Source: Kalaharituber pfeilii
Taxonomy: Eukaryota; Ascomycota; Pezizomycetes; Pezizales; Pezizaceae
NCBI GenBank assembly: GCA_015179045.1
Contig: WHUZ01000148.1
Location: 1-64,000 of the forward strand
DNA: 64,000 bases
Direction: 5' to 3'
Shown: one piece after another, positions 53,753 through 64,000 of the stretch
Layout of the letters: each line of letters starts with the position of its first letter
Numbering within the stretch: the stretch's first letter is position 1
Notes under the pieces: model-generated
Told to the model about the DNA's origin: nothing
Databases searched by the model: none
What the model saw: the letters and a program-made list of their open reading frames with translations, nothing else
Translations under genes and position numbers: made by a program

Positions 53753-55174
53753 GCTAGACAACGCAATCAATGTTCCAGAGCCCCAATAAACTATTGGACA
53801 AACTTTAAACAGTGAAAGCGATAAAAGGCAATGCATGTGGCAGTAGTGTACTGTGGGAGGGATCAACGAGGAAAGTTCAACGAAGGGGGATAAGAACAAC
53901 GAAAAGGTAAAAGGACTAGAGATCGGGATGTAAGACGAAGACCGGTTTACTATATCTTAAGAGCATGACGGAACAACTGTAAGACTGAACAGAATAATTG
54001 ATCTAGTTATATTGTGGCTCTCAGTGACGACGATGATGATGATGATCTGAGGAGGCTCCCTCCCCTCCCTCAAGAAATACTCGTAACTAATTGGTACCCC
54101 CTTCCATTTTGGGTAGTTACGTCCCCCCAGGCCTTCACCCACCATAGCACTTGAGATGCCAAGATTCCCACAGTACGTACAAAGAGGAATTCTAACTTGT
54201 GTTGTCTGATAAAAATTAGCTACATAAGGAATTGTTATGTGAGGTTATCGGAAAGGTGGTACAACAGGTGCGCCGAGGTGGGAGAGGCGGCGGAGAAGGT
54301 TGAAAGAGAGATGACAGAGAGTAGGTAGGAGAGACAGTGGTGAGTTAGCCTGGTCAGTCTCAGAACAGGCCGCTGCTGCTCCGAGAAGCCGACCTTAGAG
54401 TAATTATCTGTCAATTGTGTTATTCGCTATCAATGTACGAGGGTTGGAGATGGTATCGGCGGAGGTTAGAGAGCCGGGAGAGGACGTAGTGAGAGAGTCT
54501 GTTACAGGGCCTCTTGAAGAGACTTCCGAAGAGGCGGAGTTACGGAGGGGTATTGGACAACAGGCAGCGGTCAGCAACCTCGCGCTCAGCCGTTGTTAGG
54601 TAGTTAGACGGGGTACCGGTGACTGCCAAGTCACAGCCGCTGGAGGCAAAATACATGTACTTGACACGTAAAGCGTGTGGGAATGCGGGAGATGCGGCGG
54701 AAGTAGTTATGAGAGCACCGTAACAGCGAGAGTGGGCCTGGGGGGTAGCAACAGAACCAGTGGTCGGAGACTCGACAGGACGCAACAGAAGGGAGAGGTA
54801 GGATAGGCAGGTGCCAGGAAAGAGATGACGCGAGATCCAATGAGGAGGTTCCACTTGTGGGAGATGCGGGGATGACAGAAAGGCTCTGATCTGGGTGCAC
54901 AGCAGATGGAGAGGGGAGAGGAGGGCATGCAGTAGGAACAAGCTTGTAGGCCAGAGATGGTGGCTAAGAGGATGGGAGTTGCCTGCTTTTCGAACTTACT
55001 TACACCTTGGTTGAAATGGAATATTGTTGTCTCTGCTCATGGAGACTCAGCAAAAGCGCCATGGGAAGGTATATAGTACGAGGATCCCCTTTCTGAGCTG
55101 GTGCAGAGGGGTGTCCAGCGCCTTATGCAATAGGATGGACTGTACAGTAATACTCCGGTTACTGTAAAATTGTG
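53753..55174. other. Spacer, nothing recognised
   Basis: GA-rich on one strand at 54260-54560, with a gat microsatellite at 54028-54048. Minus-strand frames of 60-133 residues (54540-54941) are low-complexity and show no domain. Confidence 0.4.
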
Positions 55175-55187
55175 AATTGAACGATTA

Positions 55188-55790
55188 TTTTTTTTTTTTT
55201 TTTTTAATATCAATACTCGCGTGCCGCCCTATGGGCTATGGCGAGGTCTAGTTACATCAAAACAAAGTACAAGTAAGGAACAATAGAAGTAAATCCCCCG
55301 GGGCTAACCCCTCGCCCATTCCAAAATTCCTATCACTCCCGAAGGCCCTCCCCTTCATCTTGGTCACCCAAGGGTCTGCACAATCCATCCTCACCCCTTG
55401 GGCATCTCTGCTTCCAGACTCTACATTGAGACAATATGTGAAGGGTCGTTTCTTCAGCCTCGCCGCACCACCGGCATTCCGGGCTGTCAGCTGTGCCGAC
55501 CTTGAATTTCCAGCGCCGGAGGCCCTTGCCTCCAAGGATGCCAGCTAGCGTTGCGACCCTATTGCCTAGTCTGCGTAGTGGCCTATATGACATATGCAGT
55601 CTGTTTCTTTCGGCCGCTCTCCTTGCTTTGGCCTCTTGTTTCATCCCGTCCTCCGTGACAATCTCGTTTTGATATGGCAGCTGTGTACCAACCTTGGCTG
55701 CTCGATCTGCTTCGGTGTTACCTGGGATTCCTTTATGACCTTTGACCCACATTACCGCTATGTCAAGGTCGCCCCTTTCGTTTCTCCGGT
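55188..55790 (-). mobile_element. 5'-truncated family-A LINE (603 bp)
   Basis: Poly(T), family-A tail, then on the minus strand the end of ORF2: MWVKGHKGIPGNTEADRAAKVG (RNase H end) and CRWCGEAEETTLHILSQC (Cys-Cys-His-Cys motif), 139 residues open. Flanked by aattgaacgatta at 55175-55187 and 55791-55803, perfect. Confidence 0.93.
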
Positions 55791-55805
55791 AATTGAACGA
55801 TTAGT

Positions 55806-56045
55806 TCATAGTGTACGGGGGTAGGTCTTTTAAGGGTTACCTTCAACGTTTAGACATTATAGCAAGGGGGAACTAGTGCTGAAGGACATACCGTGAGACT
55901 CGCCTGCCCGGAGAGGTCCCGCAAGGAAGTGATGTGTCCGGTCCCTGCTTAGTGTCCCTTCCGATCCGCCAATGCTTTATGTTTCCATCCACTCCATCAC
56001 TGCTACGAAGGGGTCTCCTTGCTCTTGACCCGAGTTGTCCTGTTC
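55806..56045 (-). pseudogene. LINE ORF2 C-terminal fragment
   Basis: The minus strand reads GQEQGDPFVAVMEWMET and stop near 55980-56035, the same ending as at 40576-40745. It is a truncated LINE relic into which the LINE 55188-55790 jumped. Confidence 0.5.
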
Positions 56046-56176
56046 GCAGCATTGTGAATATAGAATTTGTTAGAGTGAAGGATAAGTAGATGCAGAATCA
56101 ACTGCCCTTAGTAGACGTACTATCGCCCTGGACAGGCTTCTTAGAAGATAACCCGAATCTCACTGCACCCTGGAGT

Positions 56177-56707
56177 TTTTTTTTTTTTTTTTTTTTTTAT
56201 TCACGTAACCCGCATACAGGCTATCAGCCTATGGCAGGGACCCATATACCCGGGCCAGGTTTGGAACACCTAACTCTGCCTTCTCATTGCCTTCTATCCC
56301 TACGTGGGCCTTGACCCATGCCAGCTTCACTGCATCCGCCTCCCTTAACCTTTGCCGCCTCTCTGCAATCAGCTCTATCACCCGTGCTAGATCTGCAGTC
56401 CTTGCCTTGCCAGTTTTTCCTGCTTTCTGGACTGCACTGATAGCTGCCTGAGAGTCTGCGAGTAGTAGCACTTTTTCACTGCCATCAACTGCTTTAAGGG
56501 CACTCTTCATTCCTGAGACCTCGCCGTCCCACACAGTTGCTTTTGTCCCTACCCACCGGGACCCTTCGGACTCACCTGCTACCACCTGCCTCCAGCACCA
56601 TCCGCCACCAACACCGCCTTCCTCACTGCGGCTGCCATCTGTGAAAATAGCTACCGAGTCACTCTTAGCCTCAGTGATGGCCTTTCCCCATTTGGCTGGG
56701 GTGTCTT
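56177..56707 (-). mobile_element. 5'-truncated family-C LINE with RNase H (531 bp)
   Basis: Poly(T), ttcacgtaacccgcatacag, gctatcagcctatggcaggg (family-C tail), then a minus-strand RNase H fragment: WDGEVSGMKSALKAV, LLLADSQAAISAV, KLAWVKAHVGIEGNEKA. Flanked by ctgcaccctggagt at 56163-56176 and 56708-56721, perfect. It interrupts the end of the gene at 56722-57602. Confidence 0.9.
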
Positions 56708-56721
56708 CTGCACCCTGGAGT

Positions 56722-57602
56722 AATCATCTGCATTATCTTTGCTTTTGCACATTCCTCTCTGTCACACATGCACTTTACTCCGATTTGCTGTAGACGTGAA
56801 GTACCGCAGAATACCTTGCTCAGCTTCGTACTGTTCTGGGGCAGAGATGCCTGTTGCACGCACTGTGCAAAAGGCTCTCGAGTAACTTCCCATTCAATGT
56901 TCCACAGATTGTTCTCACATGTTTGCAATTCATGCATTCATCAGGTGACGTTTTGCTTGCACTTTGGATATCCGTACTGTAGTCATGTAAGTCAAGATTC
57001 CACTCAGACACCCAGAGTGGCCTTGGCAAAATAGGCAGTCATTCTGCATCGGCAATATCAAATCCCCAATTCCGTTACAGAAAATGAATTCTCGGTTGAG
57101 TGACTTCCAGGCATTGGATGATGGGAACTTCGCGCATTGGACTTCCTTGAGCTCAAAACATCTGTCTAGAATGATATTATGCAGCTCAATGCCAACAATC
57201 CCTCCTTCGACCAATTTTGAATCGGCCATACCCTCGATGAACAGGGCATTTGCGGTTGCTGTTTTTTGCCAAATTCGCTGTACAATATCCTCTATCATTA
57301 TCTCAGGCTGGCCACCTTTCGTAAAGCAAAAGTCTGGAGATCTTAGGATGTGTCGGATGCTCGCTTCAACCTCCTCTACTTTATACAGTTCGGAACTGTA
57401 AAATGGATAGGGCTCATCGTATCCATGGCCATGCAGGTAGCTCACCACTGCGAAAATGAGAAAGTCCCAATGCAGGAACAAACCAAGATTGGCCGCTCTT
57501 GGTGTCAAAGACAATAAAATACTTTTTTGAGGCCTCATTCAGGATCCCAGGAAGGCTCGATGAGGCGCTAAATGCTGCACGGCAAGGGAATTGTTTGTGC
57601 AA
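56722..57602 (-). pseudogene. Conserved fungal hypothetical protein, disrupted
   Basis: Minus-strand frames with a natural protein composition: KKYFIVFDTKSGQSWFVPAL (57414-57602), then in the -1 frame FAVVSYLHGHGYDEPYPFYS, VEEVEASIRHILRSPDFCF and IMIEDIVQRIWQKTATANALF (56930-57538), and a third piece FAQCVQQASLPQNSTKLSKVFC (56750-56937). A one-base indel near 57440 separates the first two. The WFVPAL plus QRIW layout is reminiscent of uncharacterised C-terminal regions found in fungal NLR-like proteins, but I cannot name the family. The LINE at 56177-56707 sits near its stop. It is divergently placed to the NLR gene at 58362. Confidence 0.5.
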
Positions 57603-58361
57603 GGTCTTTTTGTGAGGACTGAAGGTGAAGTTTAAGGAGAGCTACGGAAGGCTCATCTGCATTGTATTAAGGATGGGTGTTCTCCATACAGCAGTTTTGA
57701 CGCCTTCAGCGAGCGTTCCAGCTCTCACTGCTGCACTTACGCTGAATTTTCGCCTTTCATTTTTGTTTTTCTTTCATTTATTATTCTTTCTTTCTTTCTT
57801 TGTATTTTTTTTTCCCTTTTTTCGTGTTTGTGGGTTAGAAACTTCCATTTTGCAACTGGAATTATAATGTTTAAGGTATTATTTCTCATATAAAAAATCC
57901 TGATTGCTGCTCTCAATGCCTCTCATTTATGTGACGAACCTATAGGCTTCATAAAAGTAGCAGGTTTTTGTATAGGGTGCCGGATAACCAAGATAATATA
58001 TTTCAATGTTGCACTACAATCCTGCTGCGGAGGTAGAATCCTATATGGTACTATTATTCTATACCCTGAATCATCGTCAGTTCAAGTTATAAGTTAATCA
58101 GGGCACTTTGCTTAGTAATTTTAAATCCTATACGGAGTGTAAAAGTTCTGTTAGTCATGTCTACTTTTGTTTGAACCCCCTGTCCGGTGGCGCGAGTACT
58201 CCTACCCCTGCGTACTCTACCCCTGTGTGTCTCTTGAGTTGTAGTCAAGCCGAGACACAAAGATTAAATCTGCCCCTGTGTTTTCACCCACTTTGTGTGC
58301 ATACTTCACTCGGCACTTTCATTGAAAAAAAGGCGTGATCCATATAGGACCTCAAGCTACA
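57603..58361. other. Divergent spacer upstream of the NLR gene
   Basis: Contains a T- and C-rich stretch (ttctttctttctttctttg near 57785) and AT-rich sequence. No gene recognised; presumably carries the promoters of both flanking genes. Confidence 0.45.
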
Positions 58362-59015
58362 ATGTCTACCAAGCGAACTACGAAAAAATCACCCGCACTG
58401 CTACTTCCAACTCAGGATGGTCAAAAAGCTTCTACTGCAAAAGCCCGCAAGCGCGACAAACTTTTTGGTGTCTTTAGCTCAAGATCAAGTTCACAAAATA
58501 ATTCACCAAACGCGAACGCGAACACGAACGTTAAAAGTGTCCCCGATTCAACCATGCAGCCGGGGGATAAACTTGCCCCCAAACAGGGAGTATCACAAGA
58601 TCTATGGGTAAAAGCATTTGAGAGTCTTCCCATGGAATGCAAGTGTGTCTTGGAGAAAGCAGGAATAAAATTCGAAACACTTTCTGGTAAAGGGGAAATT
58701 TTGGATGAGCTTCTGAAGATCACCAAAGACGCCCAGGCCAAATGTGAAGCAGAACGTTGGAAATTCAAATCGGGGAAAGGGAAATATGTTTCCGATCAAA
58801 GGCGGAAGCAATAATAGGCTGGATTGAAAAATTCAAGCATATAGGAGATATAGTAACACAATTTGATCCAGTACATACTGCCTTGCCATGGGCGGGAGTG
58901 CGATTTATCTTAACGGTTTGAATCCTGTTTTTCCTCAACTATTATATGAGCCAGCTTACTCCGCATACTCCTCTCATATTCCTGCCATACACTCCTGAAT
59001 TATGATACCCCACTG

Positions 59016-59066
59016 TGCCCTGCCATGGCAAACAGCTGCAAGCGGGGTTACGTGAAAAAAAAAAAA
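59016..59066 (+). mobile_element. Family-B LINE tail in the first NLR intron
   Basis: tgccctgccatggcaaacag, ctgcaagcggggttacgtga, 12-13 A's: 51 bases in all. Flanked by atgataccccactg at 59002-59015 and 59067-59080, perfect. Confidence 0.93.
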
Positions 59067-59732
59067 ATGATACCCCACTGCCCCAATCGCCGCTTTATAC
59101 ATTTTGTCTTTGGTTAACCTCTAATCATGCTCGCTTGGATCTTTGGACTAATATCTAAATGAAACTGTCTGCTGCAGATTTGATCAGTGGGCAAGAGAAT
59201 ATGGCAGCTGCTGTTGTTGGGGTAGAGCGAGTTACTATACTAGTAAGTCGTTGTGCGGTATATGAACAACTATACCTCACTTCGGAGGTAGTTCCAACAG
59301 CGGAGAGAGCCATAGAAAGCCTCCGCAGAGCATTGCTGGACTTATATACAGCTATCCTGACTGTCCTGAGCGTAATGATAACATTTTTCACGAATGGTCT
59401 TGGTATGGCAAGTCGTCGCTCTCATCCTCAGAGGACAATTGAGTAAGATAAGGGTTAACCTCAAAATGCCAAAATCAGGGCAACATACTCGGGAAGACTT
59501 GAAAAATCCAGGAGGGTTGTTGGAGAAAATAAGCTTGCTTGACGCGGGAGAGTCGGCAGTAAATATAGCAGCTGATACCGTGGAGAAGTGCTGTAAGAAA
59601 TCAATCCCTTAGCATTAGCATTGCGAACGTCTAAGGGCAAACTGACGTTAACTCAGATCACGAGAATGCAAGAATTATCAATCAGAGTTAGACAGAATTC
59701 CGTCCCTAAATATGGATGACTGCGTTCTTGCT

Positions 59733-60246
59733 TTTTTTTTTTTTTTTTTTCACGTAACCCCGCTTGCAGCTGTTCGCCATGGCAGGGTCCCTGGACCGAA
59801 GTCCTTATGGCCCGGAGACAGGCACCTGTGCAACTACCTACACATTCGACCCCTTGTAAAAAGACACAAAGATACCACTACTTCGGTGATGCGGAGGAAA
59901 CACAAAGCGAGAGCCCAATGTCCCATGAGAACAATCAAGCACGAATACCCAAATATCCCCCCAGACAATCAAGCAGTCATGTCCATCTCCTCCACATCCC
60001 TCTCCTTCCCCTTTCCGTCCACCTTTGTAGTTCTGTCCCAGTCATACAGGCACGAGTGGTGCCATTTGCCTGATAGCCGTATCTTCGCTGGTGTTTGACT
60101 ATCTGATTCTACCTCCCCCTCTAGGTAGATAACAATCGAGCTAGTCTTCTTTCCCTCCCTCCTTTCTTTATTCACCAACCATCTTGCCGCGACAATCCTC
60201 CCCATCCACGGGTTCGCCTTTTCCATCCAATCTCTTACTTTCCCAA
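59733..60246 (-). mobile_element. Family-B LINE-derived element: ORF1-like fragment joined to the 3' tail (514 bp)
   Basis: Poly(T), cacgtaaccccgcttgcagc, tgttcgccatggcaggg, then on the minus strand an 85-residue frame with GRIVAARWLVNKERREGKKT and SSIVIYLEG (59969-60226), which resembles the ORF1 fragment at 36903-37190. No ORF2 lies between, so this is a deletion derivative or a non-autonomous family. Flanked by gactgcgttcttgct at 59718-59732 and 60247-60261, perfect, 15 bases. It interrupts the NLR N-terminal region. Confidence 0.88.
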
Positions 60247-62239
60247 GACTGCGTTCTTGCTAACCGATGCTCAGAGGAGTTTGATTCTCTCAAGAATCTT
60301 TTGAAGAATGTTGAGCCGGTGATTGGACGAGTTGATTCTACCGTCGCTGCGATGTCCAAGAGAATTGAGGGTAGGCCGCACCACACTACTTTGATCTGTT
60401 CTGGTGTTTGGAAGGCAAGAACTTAATTAAAAGTCCTCCAGAAAGCGCAAGAATTAAAATTCTCACCTGGTTCTCTAAGGTCCCGTACCAAAGCCACCAT
60501 GATCATGCACAGGAAGGACGGGTTGATGGGACTGGAAACTGGCTTTTTAATAGACCTGAGTTCATCGTTGGTGGTTGGCAAAGAATTCAGAGATCTTATG
60601 GTTACATGGAATTCGTAAGGCCACCGCATTCTGCTTCATCTGGTCGCTTTTCCCAATACATGTCACTGATATTCTATTTCTCAGCCGGTGCGGGCAAAAC
60701 CAAACTCATGTAAGTAGGAACTTCTTGACGACCCCCAAGTACTCAAGATTGAATGCAATTACTGAACCTTTCTCAGGTCGGCGGCCATCGATTTCCTCCA
60801 GGAAAAAGCTGACAAGGTCGCATTTTTCTACTGCAAGCGAGACGAACAGGACCGTCGAGATAGGGATAAAATTCTGCTTTCGCTTGTGAAACAACTTGCA
60901 TGCCCTGATGGCACGACCATTTGCAAACCAGCAATAGAGGCCTACCAAAAGCAACAACAAGACCCTTCTGCTCGCAAGTCCTTACCCGCTAAAATGAGTA
61001 TCAACCTCATTGGACATCGGCTTGAGTGCTATAAACAACCAGCCATTATCTTGGATGCATTGGATGAGTGTCCTGAGGATGTCCGTTGCTTTATCCTAGA
61101 GGCAATCATTTCCATTGTGAATTCGAACGGTTCAGTGAAGGTACTTGTATCCAGCCGCCTCTCTCTGGACATTCAAGATTCTTTGAAAAATGTGCCTTAT
61201 GTCTGCATTGAAGCACAAGATAACGCTGAAGATATCAAAAACTATGTGGAAATGGAGCTTGATAGGAGGATCAAATCAAAGCAACTCCTTCGGGGACAGG
61301 TCTCGGCAGCCCTACGAGAACAGATTCAGCAAGTCTTGTTGAGAGATGCACACGGAATGTAGGTTATCCCTCATACCACTGCCACCTATTGTGAAATGCA
61401 ATGTTATATTTCACGCCTCTTGAAAAATATACTTATTTGAATAGGTTCCTTTGGGTCGAGTACCAGTTACGTGACTTATGCAAGTTTAGGCTGGAGAAGG
61501 ATATCCGTAATCGATTAGGCAGGCTTCCCAAAGGCTTAACCGGCATGTATGATGAGATTGTCGCTGCCATAAACTCTCAGGAAGGAAGTGGCCCTATTTT
61601 GGCACAGAGGTCGCTGATGTGGATGTTGACTTCAGGCAGACCTCTTGAATCCAGAGAGATCATTGCTGCTGCAGTGCTCGATGCAAGTATACCTCTAACT
61701 GCCGACATAAAAGAGAGAGAGTCACCATTGGAACTAGATATTGTGTTAGAATTTTGTAGGGGTTTACTCATATGGGACCGGCAAATGGATGTTATTCGTT
61801 TTGCACACCTATCAGTCTATGAATACTTTGAAACGAAAAGTCATGGGTGGTACATACTCGCTGCACAGCTGCACGTGGCAGAAGCTTGTTTGTGGACCCT
61901 TCAGGATCCTCGCGATGCTCATCAAGTCAGCCCTCTATATCCATATTCTGCCATATACTGGTTTCGACATTGCAGGTTATATCAGGACATGGTATTCTCA
62001 TCCTGTAGTGAGTCAGTTACCGCATCAAAGCATGCATTGGAAATCCCTTTATTAAATAGCTTTTTGGGTACTTTTGATACAGCGACAACAAATTATTTGA
62101 AATGGGTAGACTGGCTGGGCTGGCAATACGACTCTGAGAGGGCCGAGATCCTGTCAGCAGTGAAGTCGGCGCCTATACAACCTGCGTTTGCCACTGCATT
62201 AGGAGGTCTAGGCCAGTTGGTTCGCTGGTTATGGTATTC

Positions 62240-62302
62240 TTTTTTTTTTTTTTTTTTTTTTTTTCACGTGACCCCGCTTGTAGCTGTTCGCCATGGCAGG
62301 GC
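62240..62302 (-). mobile_element. Family-B LINE tail splitting the NLR between NACHT and ankyrin parts
   Basis: Poly(T) of about 24, cacgtgaccccgcttgtagc, tgttcgccatggcagggc. Flanked by ggttatggtattc at 62227-62239 and 62303-62315, perfect. Translation runs into phenylalanines and stops at 62327. Without the insert and one duplication copy the frame reads WLWYSGTADIGMN and is open to 63246. Confidence 0.95.
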
Positions 62303-62343
62303 GGTTATGGTATTCCGGGACTGCTGATATCGGTATGAACATC

Positions 62344-63246
62344 AGAAACTTGGACGGTACACCATTACTTCACATTGCCGTCCTGCGGCACCCAAATCAA
62401 TGGATCGTTGAACTCATTCTGCAACATGGAGTCGACGTGAACTGTGTGATCAACAGTTATGGAACTGCTTTAACTGCTGCTGTGGCTGTGGGCAGCTTGG
62501 AGATGGTTTCATTTCTGCTAGAGCGAGGGGCTGATATCAACCTTGTGGGTAGTTACCATGGGACTGCTCTAACTGCTGCTGCACACAAAGGCAACTTGGA
62601 GCTGGTTTCACTACTGCTAGAGCTAGGGGCCGATATCAATATTGTGGGCGGCAAATTTGGGACTGCGCTGGCCGCTGCTGCACGACAGGGCAACTTGGAG
62701 ATGGTCTCACTACTGCTAGAACGAGGAGCTGATATCAACGTTTTCGGTGGTAATTACGGGACCGCTCTCACCGCTGCTGCTGCATTCAACGGCACCTTTG
62801 ACGTGGTTCCACTACTGTTGGATCGAGGGGCTGATGTCAACCTTGTGGGCGGTGTTTTTGGGACTGCTCTGACTGCTGCTGCATATCAGGGCAACTTGGA
62901 GATGGTCTCACTACTGCTGGACCGAGGGGCTGATATTAACGTTGTGGGCGGTGATTACGGGACTGCTCTCAACGTTGCTGCATTCAATGGCCACTTAAAA
63001 CTGGTTTCACTACTGCTAGCACGAGGGGGTGATGTCAACCTTGTGGGCGGACCTTTTGGGACTGCTCTAACGGCTGCTGCATTTCAAGGCAACTTGGAGA
63101 TGGTTTCACTATTGATAGAGCGAGGGGCTGATATCAACCTTACGGGGGGCCAGTATAAGACTGTACTAACTGCTGCTAAGTGCGGAAACCACACCGAGTT
63201 GATCTCACTGCTACTGGAGCGAGGCGCTATTGAGACGGAGATGTAA
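62344..63246 (+). repeat. Nine ankyrin repeats with a two-repeat higher-order period
   Basis: Units of 33 residues (99 bp) such as FGTALTAAAYQGNLEMVSLL...DRGADINVVGGD. From the fourth unit on, FGTAL-QGNLEMVSLL-type units alternate with YGTAL-AAFNG-LLL-RG-DVNLVGG-type units, a 66-residue (198 bp) period. The consensus TALxxAAxxGxxxxVxLLLxxGADxN is plain. Confidence 0.9.
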
Positions 63247-63503
63247 GAGCATATTCACATAATGTAGACCTCGATGTAAAAGGTATATGTGACACTTCGT
63301 GCGCATATTTGGTTGCTTACGTGAAAAGATTAAACATGTAAATTATCTTCTTCGACCCATTTGTTTTTATTTCTCATGATATTCTTATTACTCGTATATC
63401 GTCCGGAGGACTACGAAAGGGATGCGTTTTCTCCGACACGGCTGAGGCGGCTGAAGTGAGCAGAGTGCTTCACCCAGAAACCGATCATCACCGGGAAACC
63501 GAT

Positions 63504-63886
63504 TGTTTTTTTTTTTTTTTGTTTTTTTTTTAATATCAATACTCGCAGTCCGCCTATAAGGCTATGGCGAGGTGTTATTTAAGTACATGAAAAGAACTGA
63601 ATAACAGCAAACTATTTAGGGCTTCTCAGTTCCTCGCTCCGTGCTCCGCAAGCATCTCCATCAACCCCTGTAGCGGGTCATCTTCCCCCTCCCCGGGCTT
63701 TGGGGGTTGACGTACCGCCCCCATGCCCCCCGGCCATCTTCTCTGACACACCCTGCACTCCTCAAGTAGATGTCTCGTGGTCTCCTCCGCCTCCCCGCAC
63801 CACCTGCACCACGGGTCTGGCGCCTCCCCTATGTGATATCTCCATGCGCGCAACCCCTTCGCCCCCAGTAGGCCCGCAAGTCGTGT
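63504..63886 (-). mobile_element. 5'-truncated family-A LINE (383 bp)
   Basis: Interrupted poly(T), aatatcaatactcgcagtcc, gcctataaggctatggcgag, then the minus-strand ORF2 end: LLGAKGLRAWRYHIGEAPDP, CRWCGEAEETTRHLLEEC and DDPLQGLMEMLAEHG. Flanked by cgggaaaccgat at 63492-63503 and 63887-63898, perfect. Confidence 0.93.
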
Positions 63887-64000
63887 CGGGAAACCGATCA
63901 AATCCCAGAACATATGTACTGTACAAAGCTACTGTGATGCAAATGACCCACAAGTGGGCCTAAAATAAAGCTAGAGCATGAGAGAACATAGTAAATTATT

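Larger units (their letters stand above)
58362..63246 (+). pseudogene. Fungal NLR (STAND) gene: NACHT_N, NACHT and ankyrin repeats, disrupted
   Basis: Innate-immunity-type receptor of fungi; relatives act in non-self recognition and cell death. N-terminus at 58362 (MSTKRTTKKSP). A fungal NACHT N-terminal region (58560-59630) includes LWVKAFESLP, IIGWIEKFKHIGDIVTQFD, HTALPWAGVRF and VTILVSRCAVYEQLYL. The linker ILTWFSKVPYQSHHDHA precedes the NACHT domain: Walker A GIPGAGKTKLM, split by a 70-base intron (60615-60684), Walker B AIILDALDECPED and sensor VLVSSRLSLD. Further introns: 60710-60776 and 61359-61444. Nine ankyrin repeats end at 63246. Frameshifts near 58811, 59405-59430 and 60575, an intron-phase mismatch at 58916, a 514-bp LINE (59733-60246) and a 63-bp tail (62240-62302) inactivate it. 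Confidence 0.8.

Noticed and set aside
58421..58768. 115-residue minus-strand frame in the NLR N-terminal exon
   Set aside because: Antisense to a plausible coding exon and without a domain.
31029..62302. Reading the short tails as SINEs
   Set aside because: 5' ends are variable, from 19 bases to over 1 kb of body, and no A or B box precedes them. They match LINE 3' ends, so 5' truncation explains them better.

Overview
This is a repeat-rich stretch of a filamentous fungal genome, most likely an ascomycete. The evidence is a six-exon lipid-phosphatase gene with short spliceosomal introns, a NACHT-ankyrin NLR gene of the fungal type, Ty3/Gypsy retrotransposons with chromodomains, Tad1/I-like LINEs with an RNase H domain, a Plavaka-type (KDZ) DNA transposon, and older repeats carrying C-to-T and G-to-A changes on both strands, as left by RIP. 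I cannot name the species. No bacterial, plasmid or viral block is present.

Bases 1-31000 are a mobile-element graveyard. At the left edge lie the 5' LTR, gag and protease of a Gypsy element that runs out of the window. A young Gypsy element (9022-15719) sits inside a KDZ transposase. Recombination between two inverted LTRs of that Gypsy family has flipped 5417-9021, so the transposase is now in two pieces on opposite strands; mentally undoing the flip restores the reading frame and the target-site duplications. Next come a short LTR element without genes (TRIM, 7460-8118), an AT-rich RIP zone with a solo LTR (18813-19552), and a RIP-damaged Gypsy element (22102-30423) that contains another solo LTR and a second TRIM.

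Bases 31000-43000 hold a TA-flanked MITE, a large inverted repeat (about 32505-35185), three arrays of a degenerate 55-62 bp minisatellite, and many very short retroposed LINE tails.

Bases 43900-50000 are the gene-bearing part: two head-to-head paralogous small secreted cysteine-rich proteins (43953-44502 on minus, 46499-47095 on plus), a decayed copy of a PAP2 exon, and an apparently intact PAP2 lipid phosphatase gene (48371-49910 on minus). Bases 51500-53740 are two nested LINE copies. Bases 53750-64000 hold a broken conserved hypothetical gene and an NLR gene (58362-63246) hit by three retroposons of one family.

The most distinctive signal is a set of about twenty retroposed insertions, many with only 20-60 bases of body plus poly(A), most in perfect or near-perfect 9-15 bp target duplications. 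They match the extreme 3' ends of two or three LINE families. Two carry direct consequences: one splits the NLR between its NACHT and ankyrin parts, and one lies within another LINE's RNase H region.
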